Positions 42,335 through 50,613 of a DNA stretch of 64,000 nucleotides are shown here, piece after piece. Both the position numbers and the translations under genes were made by a program. Numbering within the stretch: position 1 is the stretch's first letter; the number at the start of each line of letters is the position of its first letter. The notes beneath the pieces are model-generated. The model worked only from the letters and a program-made list of their open reading frames with translations. It had not been told where the DNA came from and made no database searches. This DNA is from Paracoccus sp. M683 (GTDB lineage: Bacteria; Pseudomonadota; Alphaproteobacteria; Rhodobacterales; Rhodobacteraceae): contig NZ_VKDF01000001.1 in NCBI RefSeq assembly GCF_007096355.1, positions 66,226 through 130,225 on the forward strand, in the 5' to 3' direction.

Positions 42335-42933
42335 TGCGTGTGCTGCTTGTTCGTCACGGCCAATCCGAATGGAACGCCGCCCGCCGCCTGCAAGGTCAGG
42401 CCGACATCGCGCTGAGCGATCTGGGCCGGCAACAGGCCGATGCCCTGCGCCCGGTCATCCAGGCCATCGGCCCCTGCCGCGCCATCGCATCCGACCTGTC
42501 CCGCGCGGCGGAAACCGCGAACCGGCTTGGCGCCAGCGATGCCCGGCTGACGGCCGATCTGCGGGAAATCGGGGTCGGCGACTGGACAGGATTGTCCATC
42601 GACGAGATCACGGCAAGGGATCAGGCCGCCTATCTGGGCTGGCGCGCCGGCACCGCCTCGCCACCCGGCGGGGAAAGCTGGCCGGCCTTTGTCGGCCGCG
42701 TGGCCGGGGCGATCGCGGCCGAACAGCAAACCCCCTGCACCAATCTGCTGGTGGTCTGCCATGGCGGGGTGATCCGGGCGTTGCTGCATCACTTTCTGGC
42801 ATTGCAGCCGGCCCATATCATCCCCGTCGGTCCGGCCAGCCTGACCGCGCTGCGGCTGGTTGAGGGCAAGCCCGCGCGGCTAGAGCTGTTCAACTATCGC
42901 CCCGACCGGCTGGATTTCGAGGCCCCAGACTGA
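42334..42933 (+). CDS. histidine phosphatase family protein (phosphoglycerate mutase-like)
   Basis: 199 residues. The catalytic phosphohistidine motif is LVRHGQSEWN (His near residue 8), with a conserved Arg in the following AARRLQGQADIALSDLG and the second active-site His in VCHGGVIRALL. This branch of the family contains broad phosphatases and metabolite-specific ones (CobC, GpmB). It overlaps the ABC ATPase gene by one nucleotide and is the last gene of the RpiR-ABC operon. A role in removing phosphate from the imported compound, in the cytoplasm, is a reasonable inference. Confidence 0.88.
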   Translation: MRVLLVRHGQSEWNAARRLQGQADIALSDLGRQQADALRPVIQAIGPCRAIASDLSRAAETANRLGASDARLTADLREIGVGDWTGLSIDEITARDQAAYLGWRAGTASPPGGESWPAFVGRVAGAIAAEQQTPCTNLLVVCHGGVIRALLHHFLALQPAHIIPVGPASLTALRLVEGKPARLELFNYRPDRLDFEAPD

Positions 42934-42996
42934 CCCTGCCCCGCCGCTGATCCTGCCCCGCCCCTGGCCCTGCCCATCCCGGCCGGGTGCAAGGCG

Positions 42997-44028
42997 TCAG
43001 TCAAAGGCGATCTGCACCTTCATCGCCTGGCTTCGGTCACTGGCCAGTTGGAACCCGGCCACCGCCTCGGCCAGCGGCAGGGTGTGCGAGATCAGCGGCT
43101 GCACGTCGGCCCGGCCCTGCTGCATCAGCCGCACGGCCATGGCAAATTCCTCGTGAAAGCGGAAAGAGCCGCGCAGGTCGATTTCCTTTGCCGTCATCGC
43201 CTGCATCGGCAGCGTCATGTCGCCGCCCAGCCCAAGCTGCATGATCACCGAACGCGGCCGCATCGCGGGAATCGCGCCCGCCAGCGCCGGCGCGGCACCG
43301 GAACATTCGAACAAGATGTCGAAATAACCCTTGCCGGCGCGATATTCGGCCAGCGCATCAGGATCGGTGCGGGTATTGATCACCCGCTCGGCCCCCACCT
43401 TTTGGGCGAAAGCCAGCGCGCTGTCGGCCAGATCGGTCACGACGATCTCGGCTGCGCCGGCGGCGCGCGCGGCCAGCACGCACAGCGTCCCGATCGGCCC
43501 CGATCCGGTGATCAGCACCCGCTTGCCCAGCACCTCGCCCGCCCGTCTTGTCGCATGCAGGCAGACCGATAGCGGCTCGGCCATGGCCGCCTGCCCCGGC
43601 GTCAGCCCCTCGGCCCGCACGCATTGATCGGCACGGGCGACAAGCTGCTGCCGGAACGCCCCCTGAATATGCGGGAACGGCATGGCCGATCCGTAAAAAC
43701 GCATATTCTCGCAGTGATTGGGAAGCCCGACCCGGCAATAGGCGCAGGCCCCGCAGGGACGCGAGGGCGACACGGCCACCAGATCGCCGATGGCCAAGCC
43801 CGAAACATCCGGCCCAAGCGCCTCGATCCGGCCGGCGACCTCGTGGCCCAGGATCATCGGTTCCTTCAGCCGCACCGCGCCAAAGCCGCCATGATTGTAA
43901 TAGTGCAGATCAGACCCGCAGATGCCGCCCGTCGCCAGCCGGATTGCAACTTCGCCCTTGCCGGGCGGCTGCGCATCGCGTTCTTCCAGCCGCAAATCCC
44001 TGGCCGCATGAATGACGATGGCGCGCAT
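42997..44028 (-). CDS. idnD: L-idonate 5-dehydrogenase-like zinc alcohol dehydrogenase
   Basis: 343 residues of the zinc medium-chain dehydrogenase family. Catalytic zinc ligands lie in ICGSDLHYY and GHEVAG. The structural zinc has four cysteines, CGACAYCRVGLPNHC. The nucleotide fold GSGPIGTLCVLAA is followed by VTDLADSALAFA, whose Asp suggests NAD preference. Overall sequence and the motif ENMRFYGSAMPFPHIQGAF match L-idonate 5-dehydrogenases (idonate to 5-ketogluconate). It stands alone, convergent with the phosphatase and separated from the LysR gene by 79 nt, so the assignment rests on sequence alone. Confidence 0.85.
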   Translation of the reverse strand: MRAIVIHAARDLRLEERDAQPPGKGEVAIRLATGGICGSDLHYYNHGGFGAVRLKEPMILGHEVAGRIEALGPDVSGLAIGDLVAVSPSRPCGACAYCRVGLPNHCENMRFYGSAMPFPHIQGAFRQQLVARADQCVRAEGLTPGQAAMAEPLSVCLHATRRAGEVLGKRVLITGSGPIGTLCVLAARAAGAAEIVVTDLADSALAFAQKVGAERVINTRTDPDALAEYRAGKGYFDILFECSGAAPALAGAIPAMRPRSVIMQLGLGGDMTLPMQAMTAKEIDLRGSFRFHEEFAMAVRLMQQGRADVQPLISHTLPLAEAVAGFQLASDRSQAMKVQIAFD

Positions 44029-44107
44029 GTTCTGCCCTTTCCCAACCGGATGACGATGTCACCCGCGATTATGCCCCTGGCAGGCGACAACACAAGAAGC
44101 CGGCCTG

Positions 44108-45097
44108 TCAGCCCTTTCGGCCGGCCCGCGGAAGCTGCGGTTTCGGCGCGGGGGGCGGGACCGTCCCCGGCTCGGCCTCGGTCACGATGCGCCAGCCTTC
44201 GCCATCCGCCAGATCGGCCGCCAGATGGTCGACCAGCGCCCGCAGCTTGGCCGGCAAGGGGCTGACAGGGGGCCAGACGGCCATGATCGGCAAGGCCCGC
44301 GTCTGGAATTCCGGCAGCACCTGCACCAGTTGCCCCTTGCGCAACGCCCTGGCCGCAATGAAACCCGGCAGCATCGCCAGCCCCAGCCCGGCGATGGCCA
44401 TCTCTTGCATCGCCTCGCCATTGTTCAGGCTCAGCCGGCCACCGACCTGAGGCGAGATCATCCGCCCACCCTGCCGGAACTGCCAGCTTTGGGTATCGGC
44501 CATGTGGCTGTAGCCGATGACCTGATGATCGCGCAGATCGGCCAGCGTCGTCGGAACGCCATTGCGCGCCAGATAGTCGGGGCTGGCGCAGGCCACCTGC
44601 CGATCCTCACACAGCTTGCGGGCGATCAGGGCGCTGTCGCGCGCATCGCCGATGCGAATGCCCAGATCGAACCCCTCGCGCGCCAGATCGCGGGTGCGGT
44701 CATCATAGTCGATGCGCAATTCCAGCGCCGGATGCGCGGCGGCAAAGCGCGCAAGGCTGGCGGTCAGATACATGGTGCCAAAGCTCATCGGGGCTGCAAT
44801 GGACAGGCTGCCAAGCAGGGGCGCGGCACCATCCATGCCCCAGGCCGCGCTTTCGGTGGCGGCGGTCAGTTCCGCCAGCGCCGGGCGCAACCGCTCGGCC
44901 AGGCGCAAGGCGGCCTCGGTGGGCGCGATGCGGCCTGCGTGGCGGCGAAACAGCGCCGCGCCAACAGCGGTCTCGAAATCAGAGATGCGCTTGGACACAA
45001 CCGATTTCGACAGGTTCAGACGGGCCGCCGCCGAGGTGACGGTGCCCAGTTCCATGACGGCAAGGAAAGTGGTGATTTCTTCGAGACTATATCGCAT
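44108..45097 (-). CDS. LysR-family transcriptional regulator of the electrophile cluster
   Basis: 329 residues. The N-terminal winged helix (about 1-60) is [33 protein letters not shown]. The substrate-binding domain (about 90-295) includes [16 protein letters not shown] and ends with a Pro/Lys tail. I chose the ATG at 45097, which gives the normal LysR N-terminus; the open frame extends further but would add a non-family leader. It is divergent from a VOC gene with a 17-bp palindrome between them, the usual LysR arrangement. The same palindrome recurs in front of the GST/pirin pair, so this is the likely regulator of the whole 44-50.5 kb block. Confidence 0.92.
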   Translation of the reverse strand: MRYSLEEITTFLAVMELGTVTSAAARLNLSKSVVSKRISDFETAVGAALFRRHAGRIAPTEAALRLAERLRPALAELTAATESAAWGMDGAAPLLGSLSIAAPMSFGTMYLTASLARFAAAHPALELRIDYDDRTRDLAREGFDLGIRIGDARDSALIARKLCEDRQVACASPDYLARNGVPTTLADLRDHQVIGYSHMADTQSWQFRQGGRMISPQVGGRLSLNNGEAMQEMAIAGLGLAMLPGFIAARALRKGQLVQVLPEFQTRALPIMAVWPPVSPLPAKLRALVDHLAADLADGEGWRIVTEAEPGTVPPPAPKPQLPRAGRKG

Positions 45098-45123
45098 GGC
45101 ACGAACATAGCGCGATGGCTGAC

Positions 45124-45140
45124 GTTCGCAATTGCCGAAC
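45124..45140. promoter_or_regulatory. 17-bp palindrome GTTCGCAATTGCCGAAC, candidate LysR operator (copy 1)
   Basis: GTTCG-N7-CGAAC dyad, 27 nt upstream of the LysR start and 77 nt upstream of the divergent VOC gene. It shares 14 of 17 positions with a second copy at 49496-49512. Position and symmetry fit a LysR-type recognition site. Confidence 0.65.
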
Positions 45141-45216
45141 GCCGCCTTCGCAAACCGGTCTCTGGCGTTTCGCCTCGTCGAAGCCGAAATTGGTGGCAAC
45201 AACAAGGAGACCAATC

Positions 45217-46158
45217 ATGGACCTTACCGGCATTCACCACCTGACCGCGATCACCGCCGATGCGCCTGGCAATAATCGGTTCTATACCGACACATTGGGC
45301 CTGCGCCGCGTGAAAAAGACCGTCAACCAGGATGACACATCCGCCTATCACCTGTTCTTCGCCGATGGTGCGGGCAGTCCCGGCACCGACCTGACCTTTT
45401 TCGACTGGCCCGTCGCGGCCGAGCGTCGCGGCACCCATTCGATCAGCCGCACCGGCCTGCGGGTGAACGAATCCAGTCTTGATTTCTGGGCCGGCCGCCT
45501 GGCCGACAACAAGCTGACCGTGGGCCAGATCGGCACGCTGGACGGCCGTGGCACGCTGGATTTCGAAGATCCTGAAGGCCAGCGTTTCCGCCTGACCGCA
45601 GACCAGCCCGGCGAAACCCATCCCTGGGATCGCAGTCCGGTTGCCGCCGAACACCAGATCCGTGGCCTTGGCCCGATCACCATCTCGGTGGCCGAACTGG
45701 CCCCGACCGAAGCGGTGCTGACCCAGGTGATGAACATGCGCCGGGTCCGCGACTATGCCAGCCCCGATGGCGTGGGTCAGGTGCATGTGTTCGAGATGGG
45801 CGACGGTGGCCCGGCTGCCGAATTGCATGTGGCCGTTCAACCCGACCTGCCCTTTGCCCGGCAGGGCGCCGGTGCGGTCCATCACGTCGCCTTCCGCACG
45901 CCGGACGTGCCGGCGATCCACGAATGGGCGAAACGGCTGAGCGAGTTCCGCATCCCCAGCTCTGGCGAGGTCGAGCGGTATTATTTCCGCAGCCTCTATT
46001 TCCGCGAACCGGGCGGCAACCTGTTCGAGATCGCGACCGACGGCCCCGGCTTTGCCGTGGACGAGCCGCAGGAAACCATGGGCGAAGGCTTGTCGCTGCC
46101 GCCATTCCTGGAACCGCGCCGGGCACAGATCGAGGCGAATCTGAAGCCCCTGGACTGA
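45217..46158 (+). CDS. VOC-family ring-cleaving dioxygenase-like protein (MhqO/PcpA type)
   Basis: 313 residues with two vicinal-oxygen-chelate halves. The first starts [26 protein letters not shown]; the second has [13 protein letters not shown] and ends with [15 protein letters not shown]. His and Glu of those segments would bind Fe(II) or Mn(II). The group includes hydroquinone dioxygenases (PcpA, MhqO). I chose ATG 45217 after AAGGAGACCAATC. It is divergent from LysR and ends at a strong terminator. Opening or detoxifying (hydro)quinones is the most likely role given the FMN reductase, GST, pirin and second VOC-hydrolase protein nearby. Confidence 0.88.
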   Translation: MDLTGIHHLTAITADAPGNNRFYTDTLGLRRVKKTVNQDDTSAYHLFFADGAGSPGTDLTFFDWPVAAERRGTHSISRTGLRVNESSLDFWAGRLADNKLTVGQIGTLDGRGTLDFEDPEGQRFRLTADQPGETHPWDRSPVAAEHQIRGLGPITISVAELAPTEAVLTQVMNMRRVRDYASPDGVGQVHVFEMGDGGPAAELHVAVQPDLPFARQGAGAVHHVAFRTPDVPAIHEWAKRLSEFRIPSSGEVERYYFRSLYFREPGGNLFEIATDGPGFAVDEPQETMGEGLSLPPFLEPRRAQIEANLKPLD

Positions 46159-46183
46159 CCCGCGCATCCGCAATCAATCTTCA

Positions 46184-46210
46184 GGGCGCCCCGCAACGGG
46201 CGCCCTTTTT
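46184..46210 (+). terminator. intrinsic terminator after the VOC gene
   Basis: GGGCGCCC (46184-46191), loop CGCAAC, GGGCGCCC (46198-46205; the arms are self-complementary), followed directly by TTTTT (46206-46210) and a further CCCTTT. It is a textbook rho-independent terminator 26 nt downstream of the VOC stop, so the next gene (FMN reductase) needs its own promoter. Confidence 0.88.
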
Positions 46211-46282
46211 CCCTTTATGGCACAGGTTGACGCGACCCGGCCCGCCGGTTCACATGGCGCCAACCAGATCGGAGTTCACATC

Positions 46283-46825
46283 ATGAGCCAGACAATCCTT
46301 GGCCTTTCGGGCAGCCTTCGGCGCGGCTCGTTCAATGCGGGGCTTCTGCGCGCGGCAGCCGAGGTCGCGCCAGCATCGGTGACGGTCGAGATCGGCTCGA
46401 TCCGCGAGGTGCCGCTGTATGACGCGGATCTGGAGGCAGCCGAGGGTCTGCCCGCATCTGTCCAGCGCCTTCAGGCCCAGCTGGCTGCGGCCGATGCCCT
46501 GTTGCTGGTGACGCCGGAATATAACAACGGCATTCCCGGCGTGTTCAAGAACGCGCTGGACTGGATGTCGCGCGGACCGGGGCTGAAGATGTTCGAGGGT
46601 AAGCCCGTCGCGGTTCTGGGGGCCTCGCCCGGCGGGTTCGGCACGGTCATGGCACAGAACCACTGGCTGCCGGTCCTGCGTACATTGCGCACAAAGCCGT
46701 GGTTCGAGGGACGGATGATCGTTGCCCGCGCCGGCACGCTGTTCGACAAGGACAGCAACCTGACCGATCAGGCCACGCGCGAACAACTGGCCGCGTTCAT
46801 GGCGGGTTTTGCCGCCAGCCTGTAA
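46283..46825 (+). CDS. NAD(P)H-dependent FMN reductase / quinone reductase family
   Basis: 180 residues, flavodoxin-like fold. LGLSGSLRRGSFNAGLL is the FMN phosphate-binding loop, and PEYNNGIPGVFKNALDWMSR is the family signature. GASPGGFGTVMAQNHW follows. I chose ATG 46283, preceded by GGAGTTCACATC. This family (ChrR/YieF, AzoR-related) reduces quinones by two electrons, azo dyes or chromate. Its place between quinone-type VOC genes supports quinone reduction. A tandem 9-bp repeat (GACCTGCAA) and a hairpin lie right after the stop. Confidence 0.9.
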   Translation: MSQTILGLSGSLRRGSFNAGLLRAAAEVAPASVTVEIGSIREVPLYDADLEAAEGLPASVQRLQAQLAAADALLLVTPEYNNGIPGVFKNALDWMSRGPGLKMFEGKPVAVLGASPGGFGTVMAQNHWLPVLRTLRTKPWFEGRMIVARAGTLFDKDSNLTDQATREQLAAFMAGFAASL

Positions 46826-46850
46826 GACCTGCAAGACCTGCAAGACAAGT

Positions 46851-46879
46851 CAGCCGCCCGGCAGCAAACCGGGCGGCTG
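46851..46879. terminator. bidirectional hairpin between convergent genes
   Basis: CAGCCGCCCGG (46851-46861), 7-nt loop, CCGGGCGGCTG (46869-46879): a perfect 11-bp stem between the FMN reductase (plus) and the small GNAT gene (minus). There is no long T tract on either side, but the position suggests termination in both directions. Confidence 0.55.
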
Positions 46880-46918
46880 TTGGCCCGCTGCGGTCGCGCG
46901 GGGAAAGTGGCGGGCGCC

Positions 46919-47236
46919 TTACGGATCTTCGCCCGGCTTGGTGGTGAACAGGTCGGACCATTCGGCATGGCGCGCATATTGCGCGCGGACATAAGGGCAA
47001 AGCGGAATGATCCGAAAGCCGTTCGCCCGCGCGTCATCCAGCATGAAATTCAGCAGCGCCTTGGCCACGCCCTTGCCACCCATGGCATCGGGCACGCCGG
47101 TATGGTCGGCGCTGATCACGCCCGGCCCGCGATGGGTAAAGGTAATCTCGCCCTCGGCGTCGACCCCCTCGATCCGCGCGACATAGCGGCCCTTGCGGCC
47201 CTCGCCTTCTTCTTTGGTGATGGTGATGTCAGACAT
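46919..47236 (-). CDS. small GNAT-family N-acetyltransferase (YjdJ-like)
   Basis: 105 residues. The short acetyltransferase type that consists of only the acetyl-CoA-binding part of the GNAT fold. ITFTHRGPGVISADHTGVPDAMGGKGVAKALLNFMLDDAR contains the degenerate G-x-G-x-A pyrophosphate loop, and IIPLCPYVRAQYARH is the usual C-terminal motif. The start at 47236 follows GCGAGGA. It is the last gene of the GST / VOC-hydrolase / GNAT minus-strand operon. Its substrate is unknown; proteins of this type are often found with stress-response genes. Confidence 0.85.
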   Translation of the reverse strand: MSDITITKEEGEGRKGRYVARIEGVDAEGEITFTHRGPGVISADHTGVPDAMGGKGVAKALLNFMLDDARANGFRIIPLCPYVRAQYARHAEWSDLFTTKPGEDP

Positions 47237-47276
47237 TCCTCGCCTTCCTTCCTTCAGGTTTTGCAATACCTGCCCG

Positions 47277-48794
47277 TCAGGCCAGCCATTCGGCGGCGGC
47301 GGTCAGATCCTGCGGGGTCAGTTCATGGCCAGCGGACAGCGTGCGGGCATCGACCTCGGCGCCATTGGCGCGCAGCGCCTGTTCCAGCGGCGGCGCCATC
47401 CGGGAAAAGGGATCGCGCGCGCCGTTCAGCATCAGAACGCGGGTTCCGGCCAGATCGGCCTGCACCGGTTCGTCCAGCACCTCGATCCCGCGCAGCAGGA
47501 TCGCGCGCCGCACGGTGCCGGGATGCAACAGCATGATCGCCCCCAACAGGTTCGCGCCATTGGAATAGCCAAGGAAGGTCATCCGCGACGCATCCAGCCC
47601 ATAGCCCCGGATCGCGCCTTCGACGAAACCCGCGAATGCCTCGGACTCGGCGCGAATATCGGCCTGATCATAGGTCGTCGCGTCATAGCGGCGGAACCAG
47701 CGGTTGATGCCTTCCTCGGTGGATCGTCCGCGCACCCCCAGCAGGGTGGCGTGGCGGTTCATCCGCAAGGCCAGCGGCATCAGATCGGCCTCGTTCCCGC
47801 CGGTGCCGTGCAACAGCACGATGGTCGAGCCGTCGGGCTCGTCCGGCGTATGGAAGCGATGAATGAAAGGCAGGTCGCGCATGGGCATCCTTTCCTCGCC
47901 GGGCAGGGCGAATTGCGGAAGCATCACTTTCAATTCCTCGGCACGGGCGGCGTCATGGGGCGGGATCAGCAGCGTCTCGCCCAGATGCTCGGCCGGCTCG
48001 TCCACGATGAAACCGGGGGCGTCGGTGGCATATTCGAACAGCGTGCCGGCCGGTTCGCGGACGTAAAGCGACAGGAAATACTTGCGGTCATGAACATGGG
48101 TCAGCCCGTCATGGTCGCGCAGGTCCAGCCGCATCCGGCGCACCGCATCGGCATCAGGGGCGCGGAAGGCCACATGATCGAAGATCCCGGTCCCCGGAAT
48201 GCCCGGAAAGAAGCCATGCGCATCGCGAATGTCGATCACATCCGTGTCCGAGACCATCCGCCGGATCGTCCCCTCGGTCCTGGCGGTGCGATAACCGAAG
48301 CGTTCGGCGAAGGCAGCCGTGGCATCGGCATTCTCGGTCAGGATGGTGACGCTGCGAATGCGCGTCGGCGCGATCGGGTCGGGCAAGGGGGCGGCGGCGG
48401 GCATGTCAAGGCCGACCAGCTTGACGATGATCCCGTCGGGATCCTTCAGGCGCAGGACCGTCTCGCCCATCTCGCGCATCGGCCCCTCGACCGGCACACG
48501 CGCGGCCATCGCCCGTTGCAGCCAGTCGCCAATGCTGGCGGGGGGCACGGCAAAGGCGATCTCGCCCACCTGCGCATGGCCGATCCGGCCCGAGGCGCCG
48601 GATTCCCAGACCAGAAAGCTGATCAGTGAACCGGGGCTGCCCAGGGCATCGCCATAGAACAGGTGCAGCTGTTCGGCATCCTCGAAGCCACCAGTCTGCT
48701 TGACCAGCCGCAGGCCCAGAAAGCCCACATAGAAATCGACGTTCTTCTGAACGCTGCGGGTCAGCCCGGTGACGTGATGGATACCAGTGGTCAC
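47277..48794 (-). CDS. fusion of a VOC (MhqO-like) protein with an MhqD-like alpha/beta hydrolase
   Basis: 505 residues. The first part (about 1-310) has two VOC halves: GIHHVTGLTRSVQKNVDFYVGFLGLRLVKQ, then FDHVAFRAPDADAV and YVREPAGTLFEYATD. The second part (about 315-505) is a phospholipase/carboxylesterase-type hydrolase: oxyanion LLHGTGGNE, nucleophile G-Y-S411-N-G, acid in NGARDPF and His in AGHEL. In Bacillus MhqO and MhqD are separate proteins of the methylhydroquinone-responsive MhqR regulon. Here ring cleavage and hydrolysis of the product could be coupled in one chain. It overlaps the GST gene by 4 nt. Confidence 0.9.
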   Translation of the reverse strand: MTTGIHHVTGLTRSVQKNVDFYVGFLGLRLVKQTGGFEDAEQLHLFYGDALGSPGSLISFLVWESGASGRIGHAQVGEIAFAVPPASIGDWLQRAMAARVPVEGPMREMGETVLRLKDPDGIIVKLVGLDMPAAAPLPDPIAPTRIRSVTILTENADATAAFAERFGYRTARTEGTIRRMVSDTDVIDIRDAHGFFPGIPGTGIFDHVAFRAPDADAVRRMRLDLRDHDGLTHVHDRKYFLSLYVREPAGTLFEYATDAPGFIVDEPAEHLGETLLIPPHDAARAEELKVMLPQFALPGEERMPMRDLPFIHRFHTPDEPDGSTIVLLHGTGGNEADLMPLALRMNRHATLLGVRGRSTEEGINRWFRRYDATTYDQADIRAESEAFAGFVEGAIRGYGLDASRMTFLGYSNGANLLGAIMLLHPGTVRRAILLRGIEVLDEPVQADLAGTRVLMLNGARDPFSRMAPPLEQALRANGAEVDARTLSAGHELTPQDLTAAAEWLA

Positions 48795-49420
48795 TTCGCC
48801 GCCTCGCGCGCCAGAACCCGCTGCACGGCCTCATCCCCGGCGATCCGGTCATGCAACGCCAGAACATTGGGGTATTCGGCCAACCCGCCGGGCAGCGTCT
48901 TGGTGCCCCAACGGATCATCGGAAAGGCATAGGCATCAATGACCGAGCGCTGCCCGCGCCCTGCGCCCAGCACCCAGTCACGCCCCTCCATATGCCGGTT
49001 CAGCACCGCGAACTGCTTGTCAGCCAGCACCTGCCCGGCCTCGACCGCGGCCTTTTTGGCAGCGTCGCTTGCATCGGTCGTATAGCGATAAGGCATGAAG
49101 ATCGGCCAGAACGAGGCATGCATGTCGCTGGTAAAGAAGGACGACCAGCGATGCGCCTCGGCCCGGTCGCGCAGGGATTCGCCGCCGCTCAGCCCGGCCT
49201 CGGGGTGTTTCGCGGCCAGATATTCCAGAATCGCGCCGGCCTGCGTCAGCAGCCAGCCATCATCCTCGCGCAGCGTCGGCACCGCGCCCGAAGGGTTCAC
49301 CGCCAGCAATTCCTTGGCGCCATAGTCGACCCGGACGGCGTCATAGGGCGCGCCGATCCATTCCAGCACAATATGGGGCGCCAGCGAACAGGCACCTCGG
49401 GCGTAGTAAAGTGTGGGCAT
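48791..49420 (-). CDS. glutathione S-transferase (GstA-like)
   Basis: 209 residues. The N-terminal thioredoxin-like domain begins LYYARGACSLAPHIVLEWIGAPYD, where the Ser/Cys pair is typical of beta-class bacterial GSTs. It continues with NPSGAVPTL and a QAGAILEYLA glutathione-binding motif. The helical C-terminal domain holds the N-capping region SVIDAYAFPMIRW. A Shine-Dalgarno AAGGAGA precedes the ATG. It is the first gene of the minus-strand operon that continues into the VOC-hydrolase fusion. Conjugation of quinones or other electrophiles with glutathione fits its surroundings. Confidence 0.92.
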   Translation of the reverse strand: MPTLYYARGACSLAPHIVLEWIGAPYDAVRVDYGAKELLAVNPSGAVPTLREDDGWLLTQAGAILEYLAAKHPEAGLSGGESLRDRAEAHRWSSFFTSDMHASFWPIFMPYRYTTDASDAAKKAAVEAGQVLADKQFAVLNRHMEGRDWVLGAGRGQRSVIDAYAFPMIRWGTKTLPGGLAEYPNVLALHDRIAGDEAVQRVLAREAAK

Positions 49421-49495
49421 CGGGAATCTCCTTGCTGGTGGTGGTATCGTGGTGATGGCGTCGCGCGTTGTCCAGACGCCCCGCGCGGATGCGGC

Positions 49496-49512
49496 GTTCG
49501 CAAATCACGAAC
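49496..49512. promoter_or_regulatory. 17-bp palindrome GTTCGCAAATCACGAAC, candidate LysR operator (copy 2)
   Basis: Same GTTCG-N7-CGAAC dyad as at 45124-45140, 14 of 17 positions identical. It lies in the divergent gap between GST (start 49420) and pirin (start 49577), 75 and 64 nt from them. A related weaker CCGAAATCGCGAAT element follows at about 49531. Confidence 0.65.
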
Positions 49513-49576
49513 CCTTCTTAGATTGCGCCGTCCGAAATCGCGAATTACCGTGACGCAAGGAACGAAAGGACCCGTC

Positions 49577-50515
49577 ATGAGCTGGAACCCCGCGCTTGAA
49601 CCCGGTTGCCCCGACGAAATCGGCGTCGATGCCATCGAGACGCTGATTATCCCCCGCGCCCGCGATCTTGGCGGTTTCGAGGTCAAACGTGCCCTGCCCG
49701 CCCCGAAACGACAGATGGTCGGGCCGTTCATCTTTTTCGATCAGGCCGGCCCGGCAGAGTTCCTGACCGGACAGGGCATTGACGTGCGCCCCCATCCCCA
49801 TATCGGACTGGGCACCGTGACCTATCTCTACAGCGGCGATTTCCACCATCGCGACAGCATCGGCACCGATCAGGTGATCTTGCCCGGCGCAGTGAACTGG
49901 ATGGTGGCGGGCAAGGGTGTGACCCATTCCGAACGCACCAGCAGCACGGGCCGCCAGGGCCCTCACAGCCTGTACGGTATCCAGACCTGGATCGCCCTGC
50001 CCGAAGACCGCGAGGACATGGCCCCGATCTTTGAACATCACGGCCGCGAAACCCTGCCCGAGTTCGAGGCCGAGGGCGTCACCGCCCGGCTGATCCTTGG
50101 CCATGCCTATGGCGAAAAGGCCCCGGCGACGCTGTATTCGGAAACCTTCTATCTGGATGTCACGCTGATCCCCGGCGCGCGGTTCCCATTGCCCGATGAT
50201 CACGAGGATCGCGGGCTGTATATCACCGAAGGCTCGGTCACCATCGCGGGCCAGACATTCGAGGCCGGCCGGATGATGGTTTTCCGCCCCGGCGACAAGA
50301 TCACCGTTTCCGCCGGTCCGCAGGGCGCGCGGCTGATGGCGCTTGGCGGGGCGACGCTGAACGGGCCGCGCTATGTCTGGTGGAACTTCGTCGCGTCCAG
50401 CGAGGAAAAGATCGACCATGCCAAGCAGGAATGGCAGGCAGCCCAATGGGGCAAGGGCCTGTTCGACCTGCCCGAGGGCGACCGGCACGAACATATCAAG
50501 GCACCCGATCGCTAA
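49577..50515 (+). CDS. pirin family protein (quercetinase-like cupin)
   Basis: 312 residues, bicupin. Metal ligands typical of pirin are present: R-P-H-P-H-I-G-L (two His) and VTHSERTS (His and Glu), giving the usual 3-His-1-Glu iron site. The C-terminal cupin half has YITEGSVTIAGQTFEAGRM. The start at 49577 is preceded by AAAGGA. Bacterial pirins can act as quercetin 2,3-dioxygenases or as redox-sensing regulators. Being divergent from GST with a shared operator ties it to the electrophile cluster. Confidence 0.9.
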   Translation: MSWNPALEPGCPDEIGVDAIETLIIPRARDLGGFEVKRALPAPKRQMVGPFIFFDQAGPAEFLTGQGIDVRPHPHIGLGTVTYLYSGDFHHRDSIGTDQVILPGAVNWMVAGKGVTHSERTSSTGRQGPHSLYGIQTWIALPEDREDMAPIFEHHGRETLPEFEAEGVTARLILGHAYGEKAPATLYSETFYLDVTLIPGARFPLPDDHEDRGLYITEGSVTIAGQTFEAGRMMVFRPGDKITVSAGPQGARLMALGGATLNGPRYVWWNFVASSEEKIDHAKQEWQAAQWGKGLFDLPEGDRHEHIKAPDR

Positions 50516-50525
50516 GACCTGCCGC

Positions 50526-50586
50526 CCTGCCCGCAGTCCCGGTTCCCACCGGGGCGTCGGGGCGTCGGGAGGTTGCGGCGGGCAGG
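50526..50586 (+). repeat. nested inverted repeats after the pirin gene
   Basis: CCTGCCCGC (50526-50534) pairs perfectly with GCGGGCAGG (50578-50586). Inside lies a second hairpin, CCCGGT-TCCC-ACCGGG (50538-50553), and a short tandem GGGGCGTC duplication. It lacks a T tract. It may be a rho-dependent or structural 3' end for pirin mRNA. Confidence 0.5.
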
Positions 50587-50613
50587 CTCTGGCACGATAG
50601 TGTGCCGCCAGTG

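Noticed and set aside
42934..42996. C-rich repeats (CTGCCCCGCC-like) between phosphatase and idonate dehydrogenase
   Set aside because: Short, imperfect and without clear pairing; probably composition rather than an element.
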